The notes under the pieces: model-generated
The model's input: only the letters and a program-made list of their open reading frames with translations
Told to the model about the DNA's origin: nothing
The model's database searches: none
From: Haematobia irritans
Lineage: Eukaryota; Arthropoda; Insecta; Diptera; Muscidae
Direction: 5' to 3'
NCBI RefSeq assembly: GCF_050003625.1
Contig: NC_134398.1
Coordinates: 200,874,583 to 200,938,582 of the forward strand
Length of the DNA: 64,000 nucleotides
Program-made: the position numbers and the translations under genes
Shown here: piece by piece, positions 1-11,919 of the stretch
Position numbering within the stretch: position 1 is the first letter of the stretch
Layout: each line of letters starts with the position of its first letter

Positions 1-2600
1 TTCACAAAATTTCCCATAGACAAGAAATTTTCAGAAAATTTCCTATAGACAAGAAATTTTAACAAAATTTCCTATAGACAACAAATTTTTCAGAAAATTT
101 CCCATAGACAAGAAATTCTCACAAAATTTCCTATAGACAAGAAATTTTTCAGAAAATTTCCCATAGACACGAAATTTTCACAAAATTTACTATAGACAAG
201 AAAATTTTTCACAAAATTTCCTATAGATAAGAAATTTTTAAGAAAATTTCCCATAGAAAAGAAATTTTTACAAAATTTCCTATGGACAAGAAATTTTTCA
301 GAAAATTTCCCATAGACAAGAAATTTTCAGAAAATTTTCCATAGACAAGAAATTTTCAGAAAATTTCTTATAGACATGAAATTGTCACAAAATTTCTTAT
401 AGACATGAAATTGTCACAAAATTTCCTATTGATAAGAAATTTTCAGAAAATTTCCCATAGACAAGAAATTTTTCAGAAAATTTCCCATAGACAAGAAATT
501 TTCACAAAATTTTCCTATAGACAAGAAATTTTCAGAAAATTTCCCATAGACAAGAAATTTTCACAAAATTTGCTATAGACAAGAAATTTTCAGAAAATTT
601 CTTATAAATATGAAATTGTCACAAAATTTCCTATTGATAAGAAATTTTCAGAAAATTACCTATAGACAAGAAATTTTCACAAAATGGACAAGAATGGACA
701 AGAAATTTTTCAGAAAATTTCCCATAGACAAGAAATTTTCACAAAATTCCCTATAGACAAGAAATTTTCAGAAAATTTCCTATAGACAAGAAATTTTTCA
801 GAAAATTTCCCATAGACAAGAAATTTTCACAAAATTTCTTATATTTTCTCTTAAAATTTCCTATAGACAAGATATTTTCAAAAAATTTCTTATAGACGTG
901 AAATTGTCACAAAATTTCCTATTGATAAGAAATTTTCAGAAAATTTCCTATAGACAATAAATTTTTCACAAAATTTCCCATAGACAAGAAATTTTCACAA
1001 AATTTCCTATAGACAAGAAATTTTTCAGAAAATTTCCCATAGATAAGAAATTTTCAGAAAATTTCCCATAGATAAGAAATTTTCAAAAAAATTCTTATAG
1101 ACATGAAATAGTCACAAAATTTCCTATTGATAAAAATGTTCAGAAAATTTCCCATAGACAAGAAATTTTCAGAAAATTTCCCATAGATAAGAAAATTTCA
1201 AAAAATTTCTTATAGACAAGAAAATGTTTAAGAAAATTTCCTATAGACAAGAAATTTTTCAGAAAATTTCCTATAGACAAGAAATTTTTCAGAAAATTTT
1301 CCACAGACAAGACATTTTTACAAAATTTCCTATAGACAAGAAATTTTTACAAAATTTCCTATAGACAAGAAATTTTTCAAAAAATTTTTCATAGACACGA
1401 AATTTTCAGAAAATTTCCCATAGACAAGAAAATTTCACAAAATTTCTTATAGACATGACATTGTCACAAAATTTCCTATTGATAAGAAATTTTTCAGAAA
1501 ATTTCCTATAGACAAGAAATTTTTCAGAAAATTTCCCATATACAAGAAATTTTCACAAAATTTTCTATAGACAAGAAAATTTTCAGAAAATTTCCTATAG
1601 ACAAGAAATTTTCAGAAAATTTCTTATAGACATGAAATTGTCACAAAATTTCCTATTGATAAGAAATTTTCAGAAAATTACCTATAGACAAGAAATGTTT
1701 ACAAAATTTCCTATAGATAAAAAATTTTCACAAAATTTCCTATAGACAAGAAATTTTCAGAAAATTTCCCATAGACAAGACATTTTCACAAAATTTCCTA
1801 TAGACAATAAATTTTCAGAAAATTTCCTATTGATAAGAAATTTTCACAAAATTTCCTATAGACAAGAAATTTTCAGACAATTTCTTATAGACAAGAAATT
1901 TTTCAGAAAATTTCCCATAGACAAGAAATTTCCTATAGACAAGAAATTTTTCAGAAATTTTCCCATAGACAAGAAATTTCCACAAAATTTCCTATAGACA
2001 AGAAATTTTCAGAAAATTTCTTGTAGACATGAAATTGTCACAAAATTTCTAATTGATAGGAAATTTTCAGAAAATTACCTATAGACAAGAAATTTTTCAG
2101 AAAATTTCCCATAGAAAAGAAATTTTCACAAATTTTCCTACATACAAGACATTTTTAGGAAATTTCCTATAGGCAAGAAATTTTCAGAAAATTTCTTATA
2201 GACATGAAATTGTTACAAAATTACCTATAGACAAGAAATTGTCTTGTCCTTAGGAAATTTCCCGTAAATTTCCTGTCTGTAAGAAATTTTAATAAAATGA
2301 TATTTTCAGAAAATTTCCGATAGGAATTAAATTTTCGGAAAATTGCAATTTTCAGAATATTTCCTATATAAATAAATTGTTCAGAAAATTTCCTATAGAC
2401 AAGAAATTTTTAGAAAATTTTCTATAGAACTAAAAATTTCTGAAAATTTCCTATAGACAAGAAATTTTCAGAAAATTTCCTATAGACAAGAAATTTTCAA
2501 AAATTTCCTATAGACAAGAAATTTTCAGAAAATTTCCTATATACCGGAAATTTTTGGAGAATTAATATATAGTAATGAAATTTTCTACAGAAATAAAATG
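1..2600 (+). repeat. 29-bp minisatellite array, GACAAGAAA subfamily
   Basis: About 90 tandem, diverged 28-29 bp units of the form AAATTTCCTATAGACAAG followed by AAATTTTCAGA. A variant pair containing CCTATTGATAAG recurs near 425, 630, 919, 1123, 1475, 1652, 1825 and 2049, showing higher-order duplication of several units at a time. Units decay from about 2240 onward. The array runs off the left edge of the window, so its full size is unknown. Nothing in it looks coding. Confidence 0.95.
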
Positions 2601-5600
2601 AAATTCTATCCACTGTGGTCAATTACCATGTCAGTGGTTGCTGCCAACAATATGCACGTTAAAGACGATCCATGAAGTGATGTGTTGCAACGAAATCCAA
2701 CTAACTAAAAAAATGGTTAAGTGTTAGTTTGGTTTTGGCTTGAGTTTAGCAATGAAATGTATAATTTTGTTACAACAAATATAATAATAATGATAAAAAT
2801 ACAATCAGCTAAAAATGTAAAATCGTTTGTATGCAAGGAAATTGGGTAAATAATTGAGAAAATATAAATATTTTATTTGTTGGGGTGTGAATAGTCAATG
2901 CTCGTAATTATGTTTGCTATAATCTCTCAACATCTAACACAATTTTCTTTTTAAACTTATGATATATCATAAACAATTTTTTTCGTTTTCCCATCGTTTG
3001 TGGCAAACGAAAATAACCAAATTCATGTGGATGTGAGAATAACCAAATTCATCACGACGGTGGTTGTGGTAACAAAGAAATATCACAATAGAAATGCATT
3101 ATTTTTTATTTCGTTAACGCTAAATATGTTTTTGTAAAATCTGAGTTGTCCCAACTATTTTATGGTTGTCCATTTTGATGGAAAAAAAATGTGAAAAATC
3201 TTTATTAATTTTTAATATTCTTTATCTCTTTTTCTTGTTACTTATATCCAAATCGTTTGTTATAATCAATTGTATTCACATTAACTCAAACTTTAACATA
3301 GTTAAATCTCAAACGCAAATGTCTCTATCCTCACTCAATAACCCTTTTGCATAGCATTGAATAATAGTCTAGTTTAGAAAATGGCAAAACAAAACAATTA
3401 CGGAAAAAACCTGGACGCCCCATTGTGGTCAATGTTCAAGTGCGAATTTTTTTCTTCCATTCACAGTGAAACTTAAAACATATGGGGGTAGGTTGTATAG
3501 CATAAAGAAATTTATTAATAATACATTTCTGTTTTCACATTAATAATAAAAATTATAATACGAGCAAAAAAACTATACATACGTGTTTAAATGCCTGCTG
3601 GCAAACGATAAAAAGTCCCATCAACACTTACTCACTTCCATAAAGTAGCAATGACGAATTATTTGTTTTTTGCATAAAGTTCAATTAATGTCAAATACAA
3701 TTAATATAGATATTTTTTTACATTTTAATTTCTGGTATATTTTCTCATGTATAGCTATTATTTCAAAACTTAAAAAAAAATTAAAATTAATAAAAAGAAA
3801 TGCTTGTAGGAAATTTCTCGATTTATTTAAAACTACCATTCACGATGAGGCGTTTCCCCACGGCTGTCTATCAATTAACTAAATTAAATAAATTGATTAT
3901 TCAGCATTTATCTATAGAAAACTTTTTTTTAAATCTATCGAAAGTAATGAAGAAGTAATTTTTAAATTGTTTTTGGAATTTTATGCTCATGTGCTTGCAT
4001 TTAATGTAGTTATAACAGTTGTATAACAGTTACTGAAATAGTTTAATTTTAAATAATTGATTTGTATGAATGAAATTCAATAGATTAAAATATGAAGTTC
4101 TCTAGAATTAATTAATCACTCAATACTTTGTTTCAATTAAAACAAATCTGTAGTAAATAAAAATAAATATTTATATTTTTTTTGGAGTGAACCGATTTAG
4201 GTCAACAATACGCCGTTGTGTTTACCACTTTAAAGGTCAGTTCATTATACCTCTATCATAGAAGCGTTCTATTTGCCAAACAATTCATATGGTCAAGTAA
4301 AGCCTTTCTTGAAGCTAAGTTTTCACCAGCAAAATGGTTCACTATGAAAATAAACAGCTGATAATCACTTGGTGTCAGGTCTAGACTATAACAAATTTCC
4401 AATGAAGAGTTTGGAGCTTATAATTGCTTGGTGTCAGGTCTAGACTATAAAGTGGATGTATACCAATTTTCCAATCAAGAATTAGGAGCTTCTGTTGATT
4501 CACTGTCGTCGATTTGTGATCTGTACTTGTCCTGATACAAAAATAGTTGCTCTCCTACTGGACAAATTTTGCCGCACCTGGGCGATTGTTTCCTTCAGTT
4601 TCGAGTTGAAAGGTTTGGTCTATGAGACCAGATTTTCGCAAAAAAAAATATTCCATATTTCCTTTTTGCTAATGTCCTTTGACACTACCTCTGTATGGAA
4701 AGCTTTTTAACACGAAGTATCATTTTTCTAATGCCATTTAGTGGAACACTGATCGGATTTTCTGAACAGGGAATTTCAACCCGTTTAGAAAAGCTTAGAA
4801 ATACTCAGAAATGGCACCAACATTACCCAGAGCGGATATACCATCACTGGAAAATGTTTAATATTCGATCAAAACTGAGATTTAACTTACGACCCTTTGT
4901 ATGAAATACGGGCATCCTAATCATTTTACCAAGTTAGCTCCAAGTGTAATTGGTCATACAAAATTTTATAAAAATTTAAAACAAGTTCCATGGGATTTGT
5001 ATAATTATAACAGTTTCCAAGTATTACAGTTATCGAAAAATTGAATTAGAAGCAGATGTTACCATAATTCTGTCAATCATAAATTAAAAAAATTAAAAAA
5101 TGATTAATCAGCATTTATCTATAGAAAACTATTTTATCATCATCTCAAAATTCAAAATTAGTAAACCATCATCCAACCTCTTATATTCGTTTTCCATCAC
5201 ACACTTCTGCAAACTTTATTGACACTGAAATTGATCTTAACGTCCTCTATAGAGTTTAATCAACTCAAATTCGATCAACGGCAAGTAACCGCAATAACAA
5301 AACTTTAAACCACATTCACAAGATTCATACATTGGATCAATGATCGATCGATCGCACAATTCATTCATCTATGTATCTCAAAGAAACCAAATAAAAAAAT
5401 ATATGCAAGTCCATTATACAAACTATGACATTAAAATTCAGCATAAATAATATGGTTGCTCTTATAGTCATTGTCAATTATTTGCGTTAATAAAAAAAAA
5501 ATCGAATATAACAATAAGCTTAGCAGGCTTTTTATGAATAACAGAAAATTAATACATTTGCTATTATAATTTTTTTTATGGTTATACATTTTTTTTAAAT

Positions 5601-5640
5601 AAATAAATAAATAAAATACCTACCAATAAAATTTAATTAT
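2601..5640. other. AT-rich spacer without recognisable gene
   Basis: Non-array sequence with frequent stops in all frames and homopolymer runs. The open frames at 3166-3354, 3670-3882, 4495-4710 and 4695-4904 are short, low in complexity and lack any recognised motif. The stretch 4200-4900 is the most balanced in base composition and includes a direct repeat near 4368 and 4427; it could be a decayed mobile element. No splice-supported exon was recognised. Confidence 0.6.
4368..4449. repeat. 59-bp direct duplication
   Basis: The 23-bp phrase beginning CTTGGTGTCAGGTCTAGACT occurs at 4368 and again at 4427. Each copy is followed by similar text (CAATTTCC or CAATTTTCC, then AATGAAGAGT or AATCAAGAAT, then TTGGAGCTT or TAGGAGCTT). 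This is a local tandem duplication of about 59 bp with some divergence. No function is evident. Confidence 0.7.
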
Positions 5641-6420
5641 ATGCAAAATTTAATTGCAGTAAACAAATTTTACCGTATTTTCTTATAAATGGTAAAATAT
5701 CAAAATGGCGCCCGAGCAGGAACCCAGTAAAAATCGCACTGTGGAAAGCCACCAACGAAGATGCTGTCAGTCAATGTTTAAGGATTTTTTGTGTGCACTA
5801 TATATAAAAAAAATGAAAAATTGCTATAAAATGTTCTTCTTAATGGTAAATTATGAAAATGGCGCCCGAGCAGGGACCAATTAAAAATCACATTGTGGGA
5901 AGCCACATGAAAATCACCATCGAGAATGTAGTCGACCCAAAATACCAAAACCAGTACGAGTTCAATTTCTCTCTTGAATGGAGCAAATTACAGTATCAGT
6001 AGAAAATTGTGATATATGAAAAGGAAGAGGAAGTGATACTGTGTTATATGAGAATGGTAAATGTTCGGCACATATCATTTCGTGAGAATTACATTGCGTA
6101 GGGTTTTATTGTACAATAAATAAAAAATTTAAAATTCGACAAATTTTTGTATTAAAAAAAAAACTTATAAATGGTATATTATCAAAATGGCGCCCGAATA
6201 AATAAATAATTAAATAAATAATTAATAAATAATTAAAAATTGCAACAAAGTTTTGTATTTGATAAAATTTTCTTATAAATGGTAAATTATCAAAATGGCG
6301 CCCGAGCAGGGATAAATAAAAAATTAAAAATTGCTACAAAATTGTGTATTAAAAAAAATTCTTATAAGTGGTAAATTATCAAATGGCGTCAAAATCGCAA
6401 CCGCGGTGAAATCACTAACG
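5641..6420 (+). repeat. PBS-like cluster 1 (TGGCGCCCGAGCAGGG class)
   Basis: Five units each contain a phrase like AAATGGTAAATTATCAAAA just before a TGGCGCCCGAG motif. Motifs lie at 5706-5720, 5860-5878, 6188-6197, 6296-6311 and a decayed one at 6384. The motif is 17 of 18 identical to TGGCGCCCGAACAGGGAC, the established retroelement primer binding site for tRNA-Lys(UUU); the one difference would still pair as G-U. After it, a conserved leader follows in three units (AAAATCGCA, then CTGTGG or CCGCGG, then a CCAC or ATCAC phrase and CAACGA or TAACGA). I infer decayed LTR-retroelement 3' LTR end, PBS and leader segments. No gag or pol is present. Confidence 0.6.
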
Positions 6421-6549
6421 AGAATGATATCAGTCCCATATCACAGTTGCCACAGTTGGTAGAATTCTATCAAAACTGGTAGATTATTTACTGTTTGGTA
6501 GATTAGTAGAATTCGTGATGTTTTGTTAGATTTTGAAAATATTTCTCTC
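6421..6549. other. Junction between PBS-like cluster 1 and minisatellite
   Basis: Sequence with repeated TTGGTAGA words and the phrase AGTTGCCAC at 6444-6452. A similar GGTTGCCAC phrase sits at the corresponding junction at 37696, so this looks like a recurrent array boundary. Not coding. Confidence 0.5.
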
Positions 6550-9430
6550 CAACTAAGAGGTACTTCACAAATTTTCTACGGGACGAAAATTTTGACAAAA
6601 TTTTCTATAGAAATGGAATTTTGACAAAATTTTCTATAGAAAAAAAATTTTGCAAAAATTTTCTGTAGAAATAATATTTGCAAAAATTTTCTATAGAAAT
6701 AACATTTTGTAAACACTTTCTATAAAAAAAATTTGCATACATTTTCTATAGAAATAAAATTTAGCAAAAATTTTCTATAGAAATAAAATTTTGCAAAAAT
6801 TTGCTATAGAAATAAAATTTTGCAAAAATTTTCTGTAGAAATATAATATTGAGAAAATTTTTGTCAATATTTTATTTCTATAGATTCTATAGATTTTGTC
6901 ACAATTGTGTACAGAAATAAAATTTTGAAAAGTTTTCCATGAAAATGAACTTTTGACAAAATTTTCTATAGAAATAAAATTTTGACAAAATTTTGTATAG
7001 AAATAAAGTTTTGACAAAATTTTCTATAGAAATAAAATTTTGACAAAATTTTCTATAGAAATAAAATTTTGACAAAATTTTCTATAGAAATAAAATTTTG
7101 ACAAAATTTTCTATACAAATAAAATTTTGACAAAATTATCTATTGAAATAAAATTTTGAACAATTTTCTATTGAAATGAACTTCTGACAAAATTTTCTAC
7201 AGAAATAAAATTTTGACAAAATTTTCTATAGAAATAAAATTTAGACAAAATTTTCTATAGAAATAAAATGTTGAACAATTTTCTATAGAAATAAAATTTT
7301 CTATAGAAATGGAATTTTGACAAAATTTTCTATAGAAATAAAATTTTGCAAAAATTTTCTGTAGAAATAATATTTGCAAAAATTTTCTATAGAAATAACA
7401 TTTTGTAAACACTTTCTATAAAAAAAAATTTGCATAAATTATCTATAGAACTAAAATTTTGCAAAAATTTTCTATAGAAATAAAATTTTGCAAAAATTTG
7501 CTATAGAAATAAAATTTTGCAAAAATTTTCTGTGGAAATATAATATTGAGAAATTTTTTGTCAATATTTTATTTCTATAGATTTTGTCACCATTGTGTAC
7601 AGAAATAAAATTTTGAAAAGTTTTCCATGGAAATGAACTTTTGACAAAATTTTCTAAAGAAATAAAAATTTGACAAAATTTTGTATAGAAATAAAGTTTT
7701 GACAAAATTTTCTATAGAAATAAAATTTTGACAAAATTTTCTATATAAATAAAATTTTGACAAAATTTTCTATAGAAATAAAATTTTGACAAAATTTTCT
7801 ATAGAAATAAAATTTTGACAAAATTATCTATAGAAATAAAATTTTAACAAAATTTTTTGTAGAAATAAAATTTTGACAAAATTTTCTATAGAAATAAAAG
7901 TTTGACAAAATTTTCTATAGAAATAAAATTTTGACAAAATTTTCTATAGAAATAAAATTTTGAACAATTTTCTATGGAAATGAACTTCTGACAAAATTTT
8001 CTACAGAAATAAATTTTGACAAAATTTTCTATAGAAATAACATTTTGACAAAATGTTCTATAGAAATGAAATTTTGACAAAATTTTCTATAGAAACAAAA
8101 TGTTGTCTTGTTTTGCTTGAAATAAAATTTTGACAAAATTTTCTATAGAAATAAAATTTTGAACAATTTTCTATGGAAATGAACTTTTGACAAAATTTTC
8201 TATAGAAATAAAATTTTGACAAAATTTTCTATAGAAACAAAATGTTGTCTTGTTGTGCTTGAAATAAAATTTTGACAAAATTTTCTATATAAATACAATT
8301 TTGACAAAATTTTCTATAGAAATAAAATTTTGACAAAATTTTCTATACAAATAAAATTTTGACGAAATTGTCTATACAGATAAAATTTTGACAAAATTTT
8401 CTATATAAATAAAATTTTAACAAAATTATCTATAGAAATAAAATTTTAACAAAATTTTCTGTAGAAATAAAATTTTGACAAAATTTTCTATAGAAATAAA
8501 ATTTTGACAAAATTATTTATAGAAATAAAATTTTGAACAATTTTCTATTGGAATGAACTTCTGACAAAATTTTCTATTGAAATGAACTTCTGACAAAATT
8601 TTCTACAGAAATAAAATTTTGACAAAATTTTCTATAGAAATAAAATTTTGACAAAATTTTCCATAGAAATGAAATTTTGACAAAATTTTCTATAGAAATA
8701 AAATGTTGAACAATTTTCTATAGAAATAAAATTTTGATAAAATTTTCTATAGAAATGGAATTTTGACAAAATTTTCTATAGAAATAAAATTTTGCAAAAA
8801 TTTGCTATAGAAATAAAATTTTGCAAAAATTTTCTGTGGAAATATAATATTGAGAAAATTTTTGTCAATATTTTATATCTATAGATTTTGTCACAATTGT
8901 GTACAGAAATAAAATTTTGAAAAGTTTTCCATGGAAATGAACCTTTGACAAAATTTTCTATAGAAATAAAATTTTGACAAAATTTTCTATATAAATAAAA
9001 TTTTGACAAAATTTTCTATAGAAATAAAATTTTGACAAAATTATCTATAGAAATAAAATTTTAACAAAATTTTTTGTAGAAATAAAATTTTGACAAAAAT
9101 TTCTATAGAAATAAAATTTTGACAAAATTTGTTTTAGAAATAAAATTTTGGTAAAATTTTCTATAGAAATAAAATTTTGAACAATTTTCTATGGAAATGA
9201 ACTTCTGACAAAATTTTCTACAGAAATAAATTTTGACAAAATTTTCTATAGAAATAAAATTTTGACAAAATTTTCTATAGAAATGAAATTTTGACAAAAT
9301 TTTCTATAGAAACAAAATGTTGTCTTGTTGTGCTTGAAATAAAATTTTGACAAAATTTTCTATAGAAATAAAATTTTGACAAAAATTTTCTATAGAAATA
9401 AAATTTTAACAAAATTTTCTAAGAAATTAT
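6550..9430 (+). repeat. 29-bp minisatellite array, GAAATAAAA subfamily
   Basis: About 95 units of ACAAAATTTTCTATAGAAAT followed by AAAATTTTG, with an exact 29-bp period over long stretches (for example CTATAG at 7024 and 7053). An irregular segment starting GAGAAA and running to GTGTACAG recurs at 6851, 7548 and 8852, marking higher-order repeats. A second irregular word, ATGTTGTCTTGTT, recurs near 8100, 8241 and 9318. The minus-strand open frames here (such as 6775-7017) are peptides with a 29-residue period, as expected when three 29-bp units make 87 bases. They are not genes. Confidence 0.95.
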
Positions 9431-10250
9431 CAATGTAATTTAATTTTCTGAAATTAACAAACTCCCTCAAAATTTTTAGTAATTTTTTTTTTCTCAAAAA
9501 AAAAATCATACTTATTTTTTAAAATCCTCAATATATTATATTTTTCTTTGGAAATCAATTTAAAATTCAATTTATCTTTGTGGCTAAAATATGCCAAACA
9601 ATTTTCTATTAAATTGAACACTGATGAACACTACTGATACAATATTCTATGAAAGATCACCCCAACTAGTGCTCTACAAACTAATAACGAAATGTTTTTG
9701 ATATCTTGAAACTTATGGCTGGTGTATTTGACTAGCAGATTGGGTCATACATTTGACCTTGTGGTGTCTGACATTAGTGCCCACCAGAGTTACTCGCATA
9801 TAACATTTGTTTGATGTTTTCAAAATGGGAAAACACGAATAACAAAATAAGAACAACTAAACAAATAAGCTACAAATAAAAATTTTTGGTTCAACATCTG
9901 GCAAATTTAAAATAACGATAACAACAAAAACACCAAACTAAATTCAATTTCAATTTGATATACATGGACTAAGCTTTCATTACCCCTCTGCCATGTAGAG
10001 ATGGTCCCCCGAACGAATGTAAACATTCGAATATCAACAAACATTGAAATATATACATACCAAAAACAAAAAAAAAAAAACGATCATTATAAGTCAGTCA
10101 GTGGGGATTTGAATTACAAATCGAAATTGATTAAATTAATTATAACATAGTACATACATACATATGAAGCCATTCCAATTTTTGTTATACGCCCGACTAT
10201 GGTTTGTCTATCCATGTTCACATTGGAATCCATGCCACAATGCTAAGCAA
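9431..10250. other. AT-rich spacer
   Basis: Non-repetitive sequence with stops in all frames. Includes short A-runs near 10069-10080. No gene, RNA or mobile element recognised. Confidence 0.6.
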
Positions 10251-10563
10251 TTGATGTTTTGCAACAGAGCAGTGGATAACATCAATACATCATACCATGC
10301 CAAATGTCGACAAGATTTTCTATACAAAAAATTGCAATAGAATTTTGTATATACAAAAAAAAAAAAAGAATTATTGAATATTATAAAAAAATTTCAAAAT
10401 TTTCTATAAGTCGCAAAGTCAAAATGGCGCCCGAGCAGGGAACGACTCAATATCGCAAACAAAAGAAGCATGTATATAACTTATCTTGTTTGGAGAAAAT
10501 TATAGCATCCCTAGACAATTTAATTAATTGTGGAAGAGCAAGTGAATAATAACAATAAATACA
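10251..10563 (+). repeat. PBS-like cluster 2, first unit
   Basis: Begins with TTGATGTTTTGCAACAGAGC and includes a PBS-like motif at 10425-10440. It is a diverged duplicate of 11544-11795; the shared text includes GCCAAATGTCGACAAGATTT and AATTGCAATAGAATTTTG. A TA-flanked element interrupts this unit, which resumes at 11513 with GTGAATTATAAAAATGG and a second PBS motif. The overlapping open frames at 10304-10549 (plus) and 10447-10680 (minus) show no recognised domain. Confidence 0.65.
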
Positions 10564-10565
10564 TA

Positions 10566-11510
10566 CCCAGCAAAAACTAGGTAACCACATCTCATTACAA
10601 TTGACATTACCAGGAGTAAAGCTGTCATTACACGTTGCATTACATTGCGGCGAGTTATAATGACTAACTTGTAATGACAAAAATAAATACTTCTCGGTAA
10701 TTTTCGAATCGTTATTCTCAAATTTTTAGGAAGTTGAAGTTAATATAATTATTCACATAATCGAGCACTTACATAAAAAATCAAAAAGAATATGTAATGT
10801 AACGGTAATTCTGAAGATTTTTCCGTTAAGAATTTTTTATCACAAATATTTCATAATAATTGTGTTTAATGACATTATCATATTATGTTTTAAATAAATG
10901 CTTTCTTATACCTCATTCACATTACACTTCCAAAATGCGTTTAAACTAAATTTCAAATGCTATTTCCTTATAAAAAAGAGACTTAAAATCCACTTTTAGT
11001 AGATTTCGAACCTTATGTGAATTGGCTATTGGATATATTGTATCGTAATTCACGAATCCAACTACCTTAAACAACCTACATTTATTTCTATTTTAAGTGT
11101 GAAATTAATTTGAGTGTAATCTTATTTAGATTATTTATTAGAATTTTTGTTTATTTATACAATATTCGTTTCTATTCAAGTAGTTCTCCTATTACAGCAC
11201 CACTCGCCATATTTTGATCCATTGTAATCGGCGATAGAAATCAATATTTTCGAGATTTGGTTGCCTGAGACAATAAGTGGCTATTTTACAAGCTCTGGTG
11301 TATCTACGAATAAGTCATTACATATTAGGTGATTATATGCTTTAAATGCATTACTTATTTTATGGCCGAAAGTATGCCTGTGAAGATGTACTTCCCTCCT
11401 AGGACATGCGTATGTAAATGTAATCCGAAGCGATGCCAATTAATAATTGATTATTAATTTTTAAATAGGCTTACCTACAAGATTACCGGGTAATGAGAGT
11501 TTTTGCTGGG
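10566..11510. mobile_element. TA-flanked MITE-like element with 13-bp inverted ends
   Basis: Ends CCCAGCAAAAACT (10566-10578) and AGTTTTTGCTGGG (11498-11510) are perfect inverted repeats flanked by TA on both sides, making 15 matching bases with the TA. Inside, TCTCATTAC at the left is mirrored by GTAATGAGA at the right. The interior carries many TAATGA or CATTAC words and no long open frame. The boundary is confirmed by a natural empty site: the paralogous unit at 11750-11780 continues from AATAAATAG into TAAATTATCAAAATGG without the insert. It is a 945-bp non-autonomous DNA element; TA target use fits Tc1/mariner-type mobilisation, but the end sequence does not prove the superfamily. Confidence 0.75.
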
Positions 11511-11512
11511 TA

Positions 11513-11543
11513 GTGAATTATAAAAATGGCGCCCGAGCAGGGA
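11513..11543 (+). repeat. End of interrupted PBS-like unit
   Basis: GTGAATTATAAAAATGGCGC continues into a PBS-like motif at 11527-11543. It is the 3' end of the unit that starts at 10251, separated from it by the TA-flanked element. Confidence 0.65.
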
Positions 11544-11830
11544 CTTGATGTTTTGCAATAGAGCAGTGGTAACATCAATATTTCATACCAAGCCAAATGT
11601 CGACAAGATTTTCTATACAAAAAATTGCAATAGAATTTTGTATATACAAAAAAAAAAACAGGGATCGGGTCAATATCGCAACCATAAGAAACTTATCTTG
11701 CTTGGAAAAAATTATAGTATCGCTAGACAATATAATAAATTGAATAATAATATTGAATAAATAGTAAATTATCAAAATGGCGCCCGAGCAGGGACCAAAA
11801 TCGCACCGCGGCAATCCACGGTAATACCGA
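11544..11830 (+). repeat. PBS-like cluster 2, second unit and leader
   Basis: Second copy of the unit starting TTGATGTTTTGCAATAGAGC. Relative to the first copy it has lost about 60-75 bp after an A-run, so its internal PBS survives only as CAGGGATCGGGTCAATATCG near 11659. It ends in a complete motif at 11778-11795 followed by the conserved leader (AAAATCGCACCGCGGCAA). The predicted peptides here are shadows of the repeat. Confidence 0.65.
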
Positions 11831-11919
11831 CAACGTGAATGATTCAAAATTTTCATATAAGAAATTGAAGAGGAAGTGGATATGGTAACGGCGGAAAACG
11901 GTTGGCCCAGCCTACTTCG

